Positions 1-6,609 of a DNA stretch of 45,344 bases are shown here, piece after piece. The translations under genes were made by a program, and so were the position numbers. The notes beneath the pieces are model-generated. The model made no database searches. It was not told the DNA's origin and saw only the letters and a list, made by a program, of their open reading frames with translations. The stretch is from contig CAZHGC010000018.1 in NCBI GenBank assembly GCA_964531385.1, positions 1 to 45,344 on the forward strand. The letters are read 5' to 3'. How positions within the stretch are numbered: the stretch's first letter is position 1; each line of letters opens with the position of its first letter. This DNA comes from MGBC114079 sp964531385. GTDB lineage: Bacteria; Bacillota; Clostridia; Lachnospirales; CAG-274.

Positions 1-130
1 TTCCCCCCTAAAATTTCCTCTCCCCCCTCTATAACCCCGTTCACCTCGCCCCCAAAACGCCCCTTTTCCGCCATTTTCTTCAATAGCACAAATTTTTTTT
101 TAATTTTTTTAATTTTTTTCAAAAAAACTG

Positions 131-159
131 TTGACAAAATTAAATTGTTGTTTTATAAT
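131..159 (+). promoter_or_regulatory. sigma-A promoter of the tRNA-Phe/tRNA-Lys unit
   Basis: A perfect TTGACA at 131-136 and a perfect TATAAT at 154-159 are separated by 17 bases. The predicted transcription start near 166 lies just ahead of tRNA-Phe, so both tRNAs are probably transcribed together. A full-consensus promoter suits a stable RNA unit. Confidence 0.85.
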
Positions 160-180
160 AATATCTGTTGTTGCTTATGT

Positions 181-253
<73 letters not shown>

Positions 254-264
254 TTAAACAGCAA

Positions 265-337
265 GGGTCACTAGCTCAGTTGGTAGAGCACTGGACTTTT
301 AATCCAGGTGTCTCGGGTTCGAACCCCGAGTGACTCA
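265..337 (+). tRNA. tRNA-Lys (TTT)
   Basis: The acceptor stem GGGTCAC (265-271) pairs with GTGACTC (330-336), with discriminator A337. The anticodon loop CTTTTAA at 296-302 presents TTT at 298-300, decoding lysine AAA/AAG. The T-arm GGGTTCGAACCCC is canonical. CCA is not encoded. Confidence 0.96.
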
Positions 338-803
338 TTTTAAAAGGCATCTTTTGCATTAGGCAGGAGGTGTTTTTTATTTTATCTAAAAACACATTCT
401 TGCATAATCATAACAAAACCCCAACATTCTCAACCTAATTGGCTAAAATTATCAATAGCCATTTTTTAATTTCATTAACTAAAAATTCCTCAAAATAAAT
501 TTTAAAAATTTGCTTAAATTAAAAATTCAATCAGTAAATTTAAAAAGCTTCCCTCCTCCAAAAAACTTTTTTCTTTTTCTCCTCCCCTCAACCTCCACCC
601 TCCAAAAATTTTATTTTTTCTTCCCTATTTCCCCTCTCCCCCCCTTTCTTCTCCAAATCCCCCTCCAAAATCCATTCTCTCTCCTATCCACTCCCTACCC
701 CTCTTTTCCTCTTCCTCTCCCCCCTCCCAAAAATTTTATTTTTCTTTCCCCCTTTTTCCTCTCTCCTTTCTTTTCTTCAAAAAATCCCTCATCCCAACAA
801 AAA
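338..803. other. gene-free stretch with a polypyrimidine tract (about 545-780)
   Basis: After the tRNAs there is AT-rich DNA, then about 240 bases that are almost only C and T on this strand apart from short A runs. Inside it a unit containing AAAAATTTTATTTTTCTT next to C-rich blocks occurs twice, near 605 and 730, which suggests local duplication. A frame can be read through the tract, but it would encode only Phe, Pro, Ser and Leu and has no ribosome-binding site, so I do not call a gene. Similar tracts occur at 24150, 25235, 36600, 37620 and 44730. Confidence 0.7.
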
Positions 804-838
804 AATGTTGAGACAACAACTCCTGTCATCTCAACATT
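804..838 (-). terminator. rho-independent terminator of the first SLH-cohesin gene
   Basis: AATGTTGAGA (804-813) pairs with TCTCAACATT (829-838) around a 15-base loop. Read on the minus strand the hairpin runs straight into a T-run (complement of 799-805). It sits about 30 bases beyond the stop of the gene at 869-2218. Confidence 0.85.
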
Positions 839-868
839 CACACAAAATTTATTAAATTCGAAAACCTA

Positions 869-2218
869 TCATTTTATAACATCATAAACTTTTTTAACAA
901 GAACACAAACCTCCGCACGTGTTATAGGCTCAACCGGTCTAAGCTTGTTTTTATCATTTCCCGAAACAATGCCCATACCAATCAAGTCAGCCATATATTC
1001 TCTTGCATAAGGTGAAACAAAATCTTCGTCAATAAATTTATCCAAAATCTTAACATCGCTTTTTTGAAGTTTTCCGGCTTTTTCCAAAACCCTTGCCAAA
1101 ATAGCAATAACTTCTTGCCTTGTAACATTTTCTTTCGGCATAAATTTGGTGTCAGTAACTCCGGTTGCAAGGCCATATTTCGTAATAACACCAACAGCCT
1201 CAGCATAATAAGCCTTAATATCAACGTCTTCAAAAACGTTTTCCGCCTTGCCCTCAATTCCGGTAAAACGTTTAACAATAATTAAAAAATCAGCTCTTGT
1301 CGTAAATTCAGCAGGCTTAAAAGTTCTCCAACCAATCCCCTTAACAACTCCAAGAGAAGATAAAAAGTTAACCGAGTCTTTTGCCCATGGATAAGCTGCC
1401 ATATCTCTAAATTCAACAGGTTGCGAAGTTTTTGTCGGAACGTTTAAACTAAATTCCAAATCCTCGGAAACACCCTCTGTCTCCGTCTCTGTAACGCTTT
1501 CTGTCTCAGAAACACTCTCTGTCTCCGTTTCCGAAATGCTCTCCGTCTCCGTTGTCAAAACTTTTCCGGAATTGGTTTTCTTTCGAGAACTGCTAACCTT
1601 TGTAGTTTTTCCCGCAACGCTCACAATCGCATTTTCAACATAAACGGGCATTTTTTTGCCGTCTGCATCAGAAAAAATAAAATCACTGTGTCCACTCAAA
1701 TCAATTTTAGAATCACCCTTGCCAACAGCCTTAAATTCAACGGTAAATAAACTTCCGTCACCCTCTGTTCCGGCAAGTTTCCCCGAACCGCTCATACAAA
1801 AACCGGTTGTTGTAAAATAATTTTCTTTTTTGTTTTTAACCGCTGTCTTAATGCTTTCGTTTTCAACAGCTTTGTTTCTAACTTTTGAATTATAAGAATA
1901 TTCAACTGCAGATTGTTCAGAACTTCCCAAAACAGGCTCAACAACCGTTCCGTCATATTCAACTTTAAAACCGTAAGAAGAAAATCCCGAATTATTTTTA
2001 ATTTTAAAATCAACCAAAAAAGTTTCGCCAACATTAACGCTTTCTTTTTCAGGCTCAATAACAATCGAAACGCTTCCTTTCGGAATTTCCGAAACAATAC
2101 TTTTGCTGTAATCTTCATCAAATAAAACTTTCGAACCGCTTGCCGCAAATGCGTTAACAGCAGTTAAAGTATAAGCTCCTGCAAAAAAAGCAGCAAAGCA
2201 TTTTTTTGCATTAAACAT
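869..2218 (-). CDS. secreted cohesin-like / SLH surface protein (449 aa)
   Basis: The protein starts with a cleavable-looking signal peptide (about residues 1-26, ending AFAAS). Residues about 33-200 resemble a cohesin fold: a beta-rich domain with VGETFLVDFKIKNNSG near the start, then a YGFKVEYD-type strand and a GSLFTVEFKAVG-type strand. A Ser/Glu/Thr linker (about 205-255, ETESVSETES-like) leads to three SLH repeats starting near residues 268, 326 and 393, carrying the TRAD, TRQE and TRAE signatures. SLH domains bind pyruvylated secondary cell-wall polymer, so the protein is probably wall-anchored and displays one cohesin. The start ATG has GGAGG eight bases upstream. It lies just downstream of a same-strand paralogue of identical architecture. 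The binding partner is unknown; a general protein-interaction role outside a cellulosome is possible. Confidence 0.85.
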   Translation of the reverse strand: MFNAKKCFAAFFAGAYTLTAVNAFAASGSKVLFDEDYSKSIVSEIPKGSVSIVIEPEKESVNVGETFLVDFKIKNNSGFSSYGFKVEYDGTVVEPVLGSSEQSAVEYSYNSKVRNKAVENESIKTAVKNKKENYFTTTGFCMSGSGKLAGTEGDGSLFTVEFKAVGKGDSKIDLSGHSDFIFSDADGKKMPVYVENAIVSVAGKTTKVSSSRKKTNSGKVLTTETESISETETESVSETESVTETETEGVSEDLEFSLNVPTKTSQPVEFRDMAAYPWAKDSVNFLSSLGVVKGIGWRTFKPAEFTTRADFLIIVKRFTGIEGKAENVFEDVDIKAYYAEAVGVITKYGLATGVTDTKFMPKENVTRQEVIAILARVLEKAGKLQKSDVKILDKFIDEDFVSPYAREYMADLIGMGIVSGNDKNKLRPVEPITRAEVCVLVKKVYDVIK

Positions 2219-2352
2219 AATAAAATCCTCCTTAAACTAAAATCATTCCATTTTAAAAAATGTCCAAATGTCCGTTCTTTAAATTTCAACTTGTCAATTT
2301 CCAAGCCCTTCAAATAATCAGAGGGGCAATTTTTGCATCAAATATAATGTCA

Positions 2353-3762
2353 TCATTCTCCGTCTAAAATATCGTAAATTCTGTCAATCATAACAGCCAT
2401 TTCCGCACGATTTATATAGCTTGCAGGGTTAAGCTTTTTGCTGTTGTCTCCTTTAACAATCCCCATATGAACAAAATCCGCAACAGCTTGTTTTGCATAA
2501 GGCGAAATATATCCAAAATCAGAAAATCCCTGAAGGTCGCTTTCCGAACCTTTCTCAAGCTTTCCGCATCTGTCAAGAACTCTTGAAAGAATAACAATAG
2601 CATCTTGTCTTGTAATATTATTCTTCGGCATAAGCTTTCCGTCAAAACCTTTAACAATGTCAAATTTGTTTGCAAGAGCAACCGCCTTTGCATAATAAGC
2701 AGAAGAATTAACGTCCGTAAAAACGTTTTCAGCATCACCGTCAAGACCCAAAAGCCTTGAAACAACAAGAACAAAATCCGCTCTGCAAGTGTACGCTTTA
2801 GGGTTAAAACTTACAGAATTAACACCGTTAATAATGCCCAAAGAAGATAAGGAAGAAATGGATTTCTTAGCCCAAGGAACTGAATTAACGTCCCCAAATT
2901 CTCTGGGAGTAGACATTTCTTTCGGAAGTTTAACAACAAATCCGTCTTCGCCCATAACATCGTTATCATCTTTCAAATCAACAACAACTTTTTCGGTTGT
3001 TTCTTCCGTAACACTTTCTGTCGTTGTCAAAGTCGCTTTTTCCGTAACCTCTTGCTTGTTGTTCAAATTTGCAGAAGAATTGTTGTCAGAATTATCGTCT
3101 GTGTCTGCGTTGCTTTCCTTAACGGTTGTCTCCTCCGAAGAACTTCCCAAAGCCGAAACACTAACTTCCGCATTTTCAATGTAAACATTATTTTCTCCTT
3201 CGCCTCTCTTAGACAAAATAACTTTCAATCTGTCCGAAAGATTTATATAAGAAGTTCCTTCTCCAACAGCTTTAAATTTAACTCTGAACAAAATACCGTC
3301 ATTATAAGCTTTCAAAACTTCCGTATCATTAAGTAATACATCTGTATAAACAATTTCTCCGCTTTTATTGTCAATATCGATTCCTCTATTAACACCGTTT
3401 GCCAAAATCGCAGCCCTGCCGTTTCCGCATTTAACCTCAGCAACCGAATTCATCTCCGTTGCATCGCCCTTAACAGGCAAAATAATAGAATTATCATAAT
3501 TTATAGTAAATCCAAAAGCAGCAAAACCCGGATTATTTTTCAAAACAAAATCAACATAAAATTCATCACCAACAGCTAAATTATCTTTGGAAGGCATAAC
3601 CGAAATCGAAACAGCCGATGACGGAATAGAACCAACAGAAGTTGTGTTGCAGTTTTTGTCAAACAAAACTTTATTTGTCGGCTTTGCAAACACATTAACA
3701 GAAGAAAAAATACAAGCACAAAGAGTCAAACCGGCAAAAAATCTTTTAAAACTTAATTTCAT
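2353..3762 (-). CDS. secreted cohesin-like / SLH surface protein (469 aa)
   Basis: This is a paralogue of the next gene with the same plan: signal peptide (1-26, ending NVFAK), a KVLFDKNCN segment, a cohesin-like domain (about 35-200, with VGDEFYVDFVLKNNPG, FGFTINYD and GILFRVKFKAVG strands), a polar linker rich in Asn, Asp, Ser, Thr and Glu (about 205-275), and three SLH repeats beginning near 286, 345 and 412 with TCRAD, TRQD and NRAE signatures. It should be exported and held on the wall polymer while presenting one cohesin. AAGGAGG lies before the ATG. A long stem-loop separates it from rplA upstream. The 134-base gap to the paralogue downstream holds only a weak imperfect hairpin (about 2309-2331), so the pair may be cotranscribed. 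Confidence 0.85.
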   Translation of the reverse strand: MKLSFKRFFAGLTLCACIFSSVNVFAKPTNKVLFDKNCNTTSVGSIPSSAVSISVMPSKDNLAVGDEFYVDFVLKNNPGFAAFGFTINYDNSIILPVKGDATEMNSVAEVKCGNGRAAILANGVNRGIDIDNKSGEIVYTDVLLNDTEVLKAYNDGILFRVKFKAVGEGTSYINLSDRLKVILSKRGEGENNVYIENAEVSVSALGSSSEETTVKESNADTDDNSDNNSSANLNNKQEVTEKATLTTTESVTEETTEKVVVDLKDDNDVMGEDGFVVKLPKEMSTPREFGDVNSVPWAKKSISSLSSLGIINGVNSVSFNPKAYTCRADFVLVVSRLLGLDGDAENVFTDVNSSAYYAKAVALANKFDIVKGFDGKLMPKNNITRQDAIVILSRVLDRCGKLEKGSESDLQGFSDFGYISPYAKQAVADFVHMGIVKGDNSKKLNPASYINRAEMAVMIDRIYDILDGE

Positions 3763-3811
3763 ATGTAAAAACCTCCTTGCAAAAAGAAATATAAATTAAA
3801 ATTTTTAAAAA

Positions 3812-3871
3812 AGGCTGTTGCTCATATAAAACCCACTCAATTAATGAAGTTTATACAATACGCAACAGCCT
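3812..3871 (-). terminator. stem-loop with long loop at the end of the rplK-rplA operon
   Basis: GGCTGTTGC (3813-3821) pairs perfectly with GCAACAGCC (3862-3870) around a 40-base AT-rich loop. On the minus strand the distal arm is followed by a T-run (complement of 3805-3812). It lies about 60 bases after the rplA stop and probably ends that transcript ahead of the SLH genes. The long loop is unusual for a simple terminator, so an attenuator-like role is possible. Confidence 0.7.
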
Positions 3872-3928
3872 ATAAAGTCATCAACCAATAAAATAATCAG
3901 TCAAATCATATAGCCCAAAAGGCAAAAA

Positions 3929-4624
3929 TTATTCGCTAAGCTTAGCCTGGTTAACTTTAACGCCAGGGCCCATAGTAGTTGATAAAACAACACTCTTAAT
4001 ATACTGACCTTTTGTAGCAGAAGGCTTAGCTTTTATAATAGCACTCATAAGAGTTTGGAAGTTTTCAGACAATTTTTCAGCGCCAAAAGAAACTTTTCCA
4101 ACAGGAACGTGAATAATGTTTGTTTTATCAAGACGATATTCAATCTTACCTGCTTTAATTTCCTGAACAGCTTTTGTAACGTCCATAGTAACAGTACCTG
4201 CTTTAGGGTTAGGCATAAGTCCTTTAGGTCCCAAAACACGACCAAGACGACCAACAAGACCCATCATATCAGGAGTAGCAACAATAATGTCAAATTCAAA
4301 CCAGTTTTCACCTTGAATTTTAGCAACCATGTCTTCAGCACCAACAAAATCAGCGCCTGCTTTTTCAGCTTCAGTAGCTTTGTCACCCTTAGCAAAAACC
4401 AAAACACGAACAGTTTTACCTGTACCGTGAGGAAGAACAACAGCCCCACGAACCTGTTGGTCAGCGTGTCTGCTGTCAACACCTAAACGAATGTGTGCTT
4501 CAACAGTTTCATCAAATTTAGCAACACTTGTTTTTGTAACAAGCTCAACAGCGTCGTTTGCATCATATAAAACAGACTTGTCAACGAGCTTTTCTTTTTC
4601 AAGATATTTCTTTCCTCTTTTCAA
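3929..4624 (-). CDS. rplA: 50S ribosomal protein L1
   Basis: L1 binds 23S rRNA at the L1 stalk, helps deacylated tRNA leave the E site, and in many bacteria represses its own operon mRNA. The 231-residue length is normal. The N-terminus MKRGKKYLEK and the central LVGRLGRVLGPKGLMPNPK region are hallmark L1 sequences. The start is a TTG with GGAGG seven bases upstream. It follows rplK after an 88-base gap that contains a conserved-looking stem-loop. In most Clostridia rplJ-rplL follow; here the operon ends in a large hairpin and SLH genes come next. Confidence 0.97.
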   Translation of the reverse strand: MKRGKKYLEKEKLVDKSVLYDANDAVELVTKTSVAKFDETVEAHIRLGVDSRHADQQVRGAVVLPHGTGKTVRVLVFAKGDKATEAEKAGADFVGAEDMVAKIQGENWFEFDIIVATPDMMGLVGRLGRVLGPKGLMPNPKAGTVTMDVTKAVQEIKAGKIEYRLDKTNIIHVPVGKVSFGAEKLSENFQTLMSAIIKAKPSATKGQYIKSVVLSTTMGPGVKVNQAKLSE

Positions 4625-4640
4625 AATATTTCCTCCTTAT

Positions 4641-4670
4641 GTGGTAATATCGGGAGATGTTCCCTCCCAC
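4641..4670 (-). promoter_or_regulatory. rplK-rplA intergenic stem-loop
   Basis: Read on the minus strand this is GTGGGAGGGA, then a short interior with CTCCCG, ending in TTACCAC. The outer GTGG/CCAC and inner GGGA/TCCC elements can pair. A near copy precedes rplK at 5162-5190. It lies between the rplK stop and the rplA ribosome-binding site, a plausible position for a ribosomal-protein or processing signal. Confidence 0.5.
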
Positions 4671-4712
4671 TTTAATAAATAAGAAAACAATTTTTAAAAT
4701 TATTCCCTGTAA

Positions 4713-5138
4713 TTATTCTTCAACAACAATACCCATACTTCTTGCAGTACCTTTAATCATGCTAACAGCAGCATCTAAAGAAGCAGCAGTCAAGTCAGGC
4801 ATTTTCATTTCAGCAATTTTCTTAACTTCATCAAGTGAAATAGTAGCAACTTTTGTTTTGTTAGGAACACCTGAACCGGATTCAATTTTGCAAGCTTTTT
4901 TCAAAAGAACGGCAGCAGGAGGAGTTTTAGTAACAAAAGTAAAACTCTTATCCTGATAAACAGTAATAACAACAGGAATAATAAGACCTGCGTCTTTAGA
5001 AGTTCTTTCGTTGAATTCTTTACAGAATCCCATAATGTTTACACCGTGCTGACCAAGAGCAGGACCAACCGGTGGAGCAGGAGTAGCTTTTCCTGCAGCA
5101 ATCTGTAACTTAATATAACCAGTAATTTTTTTTGCCAT
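4713..5138 (-). CDS. rplK: 50S ribosomal protein L11
   Basis: L11 forms part of the GTPase-associated centre of the 50S subunit, together with the 23S rRNA segment targeted by thiostrepton. The protein is 141 residues, the usual size. The N-terminal segment with IAAGKATPAPPVGPALGQHG and the following NIMGFCKEFN are diagnostic. ATG start with AGGAGG upstream. It sits between nusG and rplA as in most Firmicutes. Confidence 0.98.
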   Translation of the reverse strand: MAKKITGYIKLQIAAGKATPAPPVGPALGQHGVNIMGFCKEFNERTSKDAGLIIPVVITVYQDKSFTFVTKTPPAAVLLKKACKIESGSGVPNKTKVATISLDEVKKIAEMKMPDLTAASLDAAVSMIKGTARSMGIVVEE

Positions 5139-5161
5139 TTAAAGGCACCTCCTAAATAAAT

Positions 5162-5190
5162 GTGGTAATTAGCGGGATTTTCCCTCCCAC
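5162..5190 (-). promoter_or_regulatory. nusG-rplK intergenic stem-loop
   Basis: On the minus strand GTGGGAGGGAAAATCCCG followed by a TTACCAC segment folds with GTGG/CCAC outside and GGGA/TCCC inside. It closely matches the element between rplK and rplA. It lies just ahead of the rplK ribosome-binding site, so it could be an autoregulatory L1 or L11 site; that is inference. Confidence 0.5.
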
Positions 5191-5198
5191 GGCGATAA

Positions 5199-5726
5199 TT
5201 ACGCCAACTGACAAACCTGACCGAAATCAAGTTCAACCGGGGTTTCACGCCCAAAAATAGAAAGCATAACAACAACTGTGCGTTTGTTGATATTAACTTC
5301 TTTAACAATACCTGTCGATTCGGCAAAAGGACCGGAAGTAACCGAAACAGCATCACCCTCGTTAATGTCAACTGTCTCAACGTAAGATTCAATACCCATA
5401 TCACGAACTTCATCATCAGTAAGAGCAACAGGCTTAGAACCCGGACCAACAAAACTTGTAACACCTCTTGTGTTTCTAACAACATACCAAGTATCGTCGT
5501 CCATAATCATTTTCAACAAAACATAACCGGGGAAAACTTTCCTTTGAACAACTTTCTTTTTGCCGTCTTTAATTTCAACTTCATCTTCAAGAGGAACAAT
5601 AACCTCCTGAATTCTGTCGTGCATATTTCTGTTATCAACCAACTTTTCAATATTAGCTTTAACTTTGTTTTCATAACCCGAATAAGTATGCACAACATAC
5701 CATCTTGCGTTTTCCTGTTCAGACAT
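5199..5726 (-). CDS. nusG: transcription termination/antitermination protein NusG
   Basis: NusG binds the RNA polymerase clamp and modulates pausing and termination. The N-terminal NGN domain (ARWYVVHTYSGYENKV) and the C-terminal KOW domain (about residues 120-175, with the GDAVSVTSGPFAESTG motif) are both present. I place the start at the ATG of MSEQENARW, nine bases after GAGG; a longer frame adds five residues without a better ribosome-binding site. It follows secE after 24 bases and precedes rplK, the normal order. Confidence 0.96.
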   Translation of the reverse strand: MSEQENARWYVVHTYSGYENKVKANIEKLVDNRNMHDRIQEVIVPLEDEVEIKDGKKKVVQRKVFPGYVLLKMIMDDDTWYVVRNTRGVTSFVGPGSKPVALTDDEVRDMGIESYVETVDINEGDAVSVTSGPFAESTGIVKEVNINKRTVVVMLSIFGRETPVELDFGQVCQLA

Positions 5727-5750
5727 ATAATCAATCCTCACAATACCATA

Positions 5751-6029
5751 TCAAAGAATAATCAACTCAACAAGCTTATTAAATCCAAATTTGAATACAG
5801 TGTCCATACCAAAAATAATTGCACCAACAGCTAAAGATATAATAATTACAATAACAGTCTCTTTAAGAAGCTCTTCACGAGAAGGCCATTTAATTTTTTT
5901 AAATTCGGCTTTGTGCCTTGCAAAAAATCCGGGACCTTTGTTTTCATCTTTTTTGCTGTTCTTTTTGCTTTCTTTAACAGGTTTTGTTGTTTCCTTTGAA
6001 ACATTTTCGTTTGTAGTGTTTTCTTCCAT
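5751..6029 (-). CDS. secE: preprotein translocase subunit SecE
   Basis: SecE stabilises SecY in the translocon. The N-terminal half is charged, rich in Lys and Glu; the core FKKIKWPSREELLKETVIV is the SecE signature, followed by one hydrophobic transmembrane segment (IISLAVGAIIFGMDTVF). The predicted start is the ATG of MEENTTNEN, 11 bases after AGGGG. The single-span form with a variable polar N-terminus is usual for Gram-positives. It lies between rpmG and nusG. Confidence 0.94.
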   Translation of the reverse strand: MEENTTNENVSKETTKPVKESKKNSKKDENKGPGFFARHKAEFKKIKWPSREELLKETVIVIIISLAVGAIIFGMDTVFKFGFNKLVELIIL

Positions 6030-6056
6030 GCTAATAACTACCCCTTTCACAAAGAA

Positions 6057-6206
6057 TTATTTTGTTTCTCTGTGCAATGTGTGTTTATTGCAGAACTTGC
6101 AATACTTCTTTGTTTCCATTCTATCGGGATGTACTTTCTTGTCTTTCATAGTGTTATAGTTTCTTTGTTTACAATCCGTACACGCCAAAGTAATTTTAGT
6201 TCTCAA
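6057..6206 (-). CDS. rpmG: 50S ribosomal protein L33 (49 aa)
   Basis: This small gene encodes RTKITLACTDCKQRNYNT at its start and ends KYCKFCNKHTLHRETK, the L33 family pattern. Two CxxC pairs are intact, so this is the zinc-binding form. The start is a TTG (complement of 6204-6206) with AGAGGTGG about six bases upstream; an in-frame GTG overlapping that ribosome-binding site is less likely. It is first in the rpmG-secE-nusG-rplK-rplA run, a typical Firmicute order. Confidence 0.95.
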   Translation of the reverse strand: MRTKITLACTDCKQRNYNTMKDKKVHPDRMETKKYCKFCNKHTLHRETK

Positions 6207-6271
6207 AACTTCCACCTCTTTTGCATTAATTTCAATTTAACCATAAAAAAAAGACGTTTATCGCCTTTACT

Positions 6272-6301
6272 ATAGTACCATATCCCCAGACACCTTGTCA
6301 A
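6272..6301 (-). promoter_or_regulatory. candidate sigma-A promoter of the rpmG-secE-nusG-rplK-rplA operon
   Basis: On the minus strand a perfect TTGACA (complement of 6296-6301) is followed after 18 bases by TACTAT (complement of 6272-6277). It lies about 65 bases before the rpmG start and is the only good promoter match there. Confidence 0.65.
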
Positions 6302-6454
6302 CACCTTTTTAAAAATAAATATTTTTTGAAATATTTCTGTAATAAAACAATCGTTTTAACCCAAATCATAAAAATCCCGCCCCCTCTCTCATCAAAAAAA
6401 CTATCTTTCAACCAATAACTCCATTAACAATAGCATCGCAGACTTTTTTCCGCA

Positions 6455-6568
6455 GGGCGGGCTTTGCCCGTCCGAGGAGAATGCCCGTTTCAAGGGCTTT
6501 TAAGCCTTGTGCGAAGAAACGGGCTTTCTTCCCTCTTTATTTCCCTCGTCGAAAACCTGTTTTCGACG
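6455..6568. repeat. GC-rich array of three hairpins in the ileS-rpmG gap
   Basis: Three inverted repeats follow each other: GGGCGGGC/GCCCGTCC (6455-6473), GCCCGTTTC (6483-6491) with GAAACGGGC (6516-6524) enclosing a second small hairpin AAGGGCTTTTAAGCCTT, and CGTCGAAAA (6547-6555) with TTTTCGACG (6560-6568). The stretch is much richer in G and C than its surroundings. I see no reading frame in it. It could be a mobile small repeat cluster or part of the 3' end of the ileS transcript. The rest of the 6207-6609 gap is AT-rich with only the promoter and terminator listed here. Confidence 0.6.
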
Positions 6569-6572
6569 AAAA

Positions 6573-6602
6573 GGGGGTGTGAAATTAAAATTTCACACCC
6601 CC
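6573..6602 (-). terminator. strong hairpin after ileS
   Basis: GGGGGTGTGAAATT (6573-6586) pairs perfectly with AATTTCACACCCCC (6589-6602). On the minus strand it follows the ileS stop by seven bases and is followed by only four T residues, so termination may rely on stem strength. Confidence 0.75.
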
Positions 6603-6609
6603 AAAAAAA

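Noticed and set aside
510..887. Open frame through the 545-780 pyrimidine tract
   Set aside because: Composition is only Phe, Pro, Ser, Leu and Lys, there is no ribosome-binding site, and it runs through a terminator. The same applies to frames in the tracts at 24150, 36600, 37620 and 44730.
2219..2352. Terminator between the two SLH paralogues (hairpin about 2309-2331)
   Set aside because: The stem has a mismatch and no T-run follows, so I only mention it as weak.
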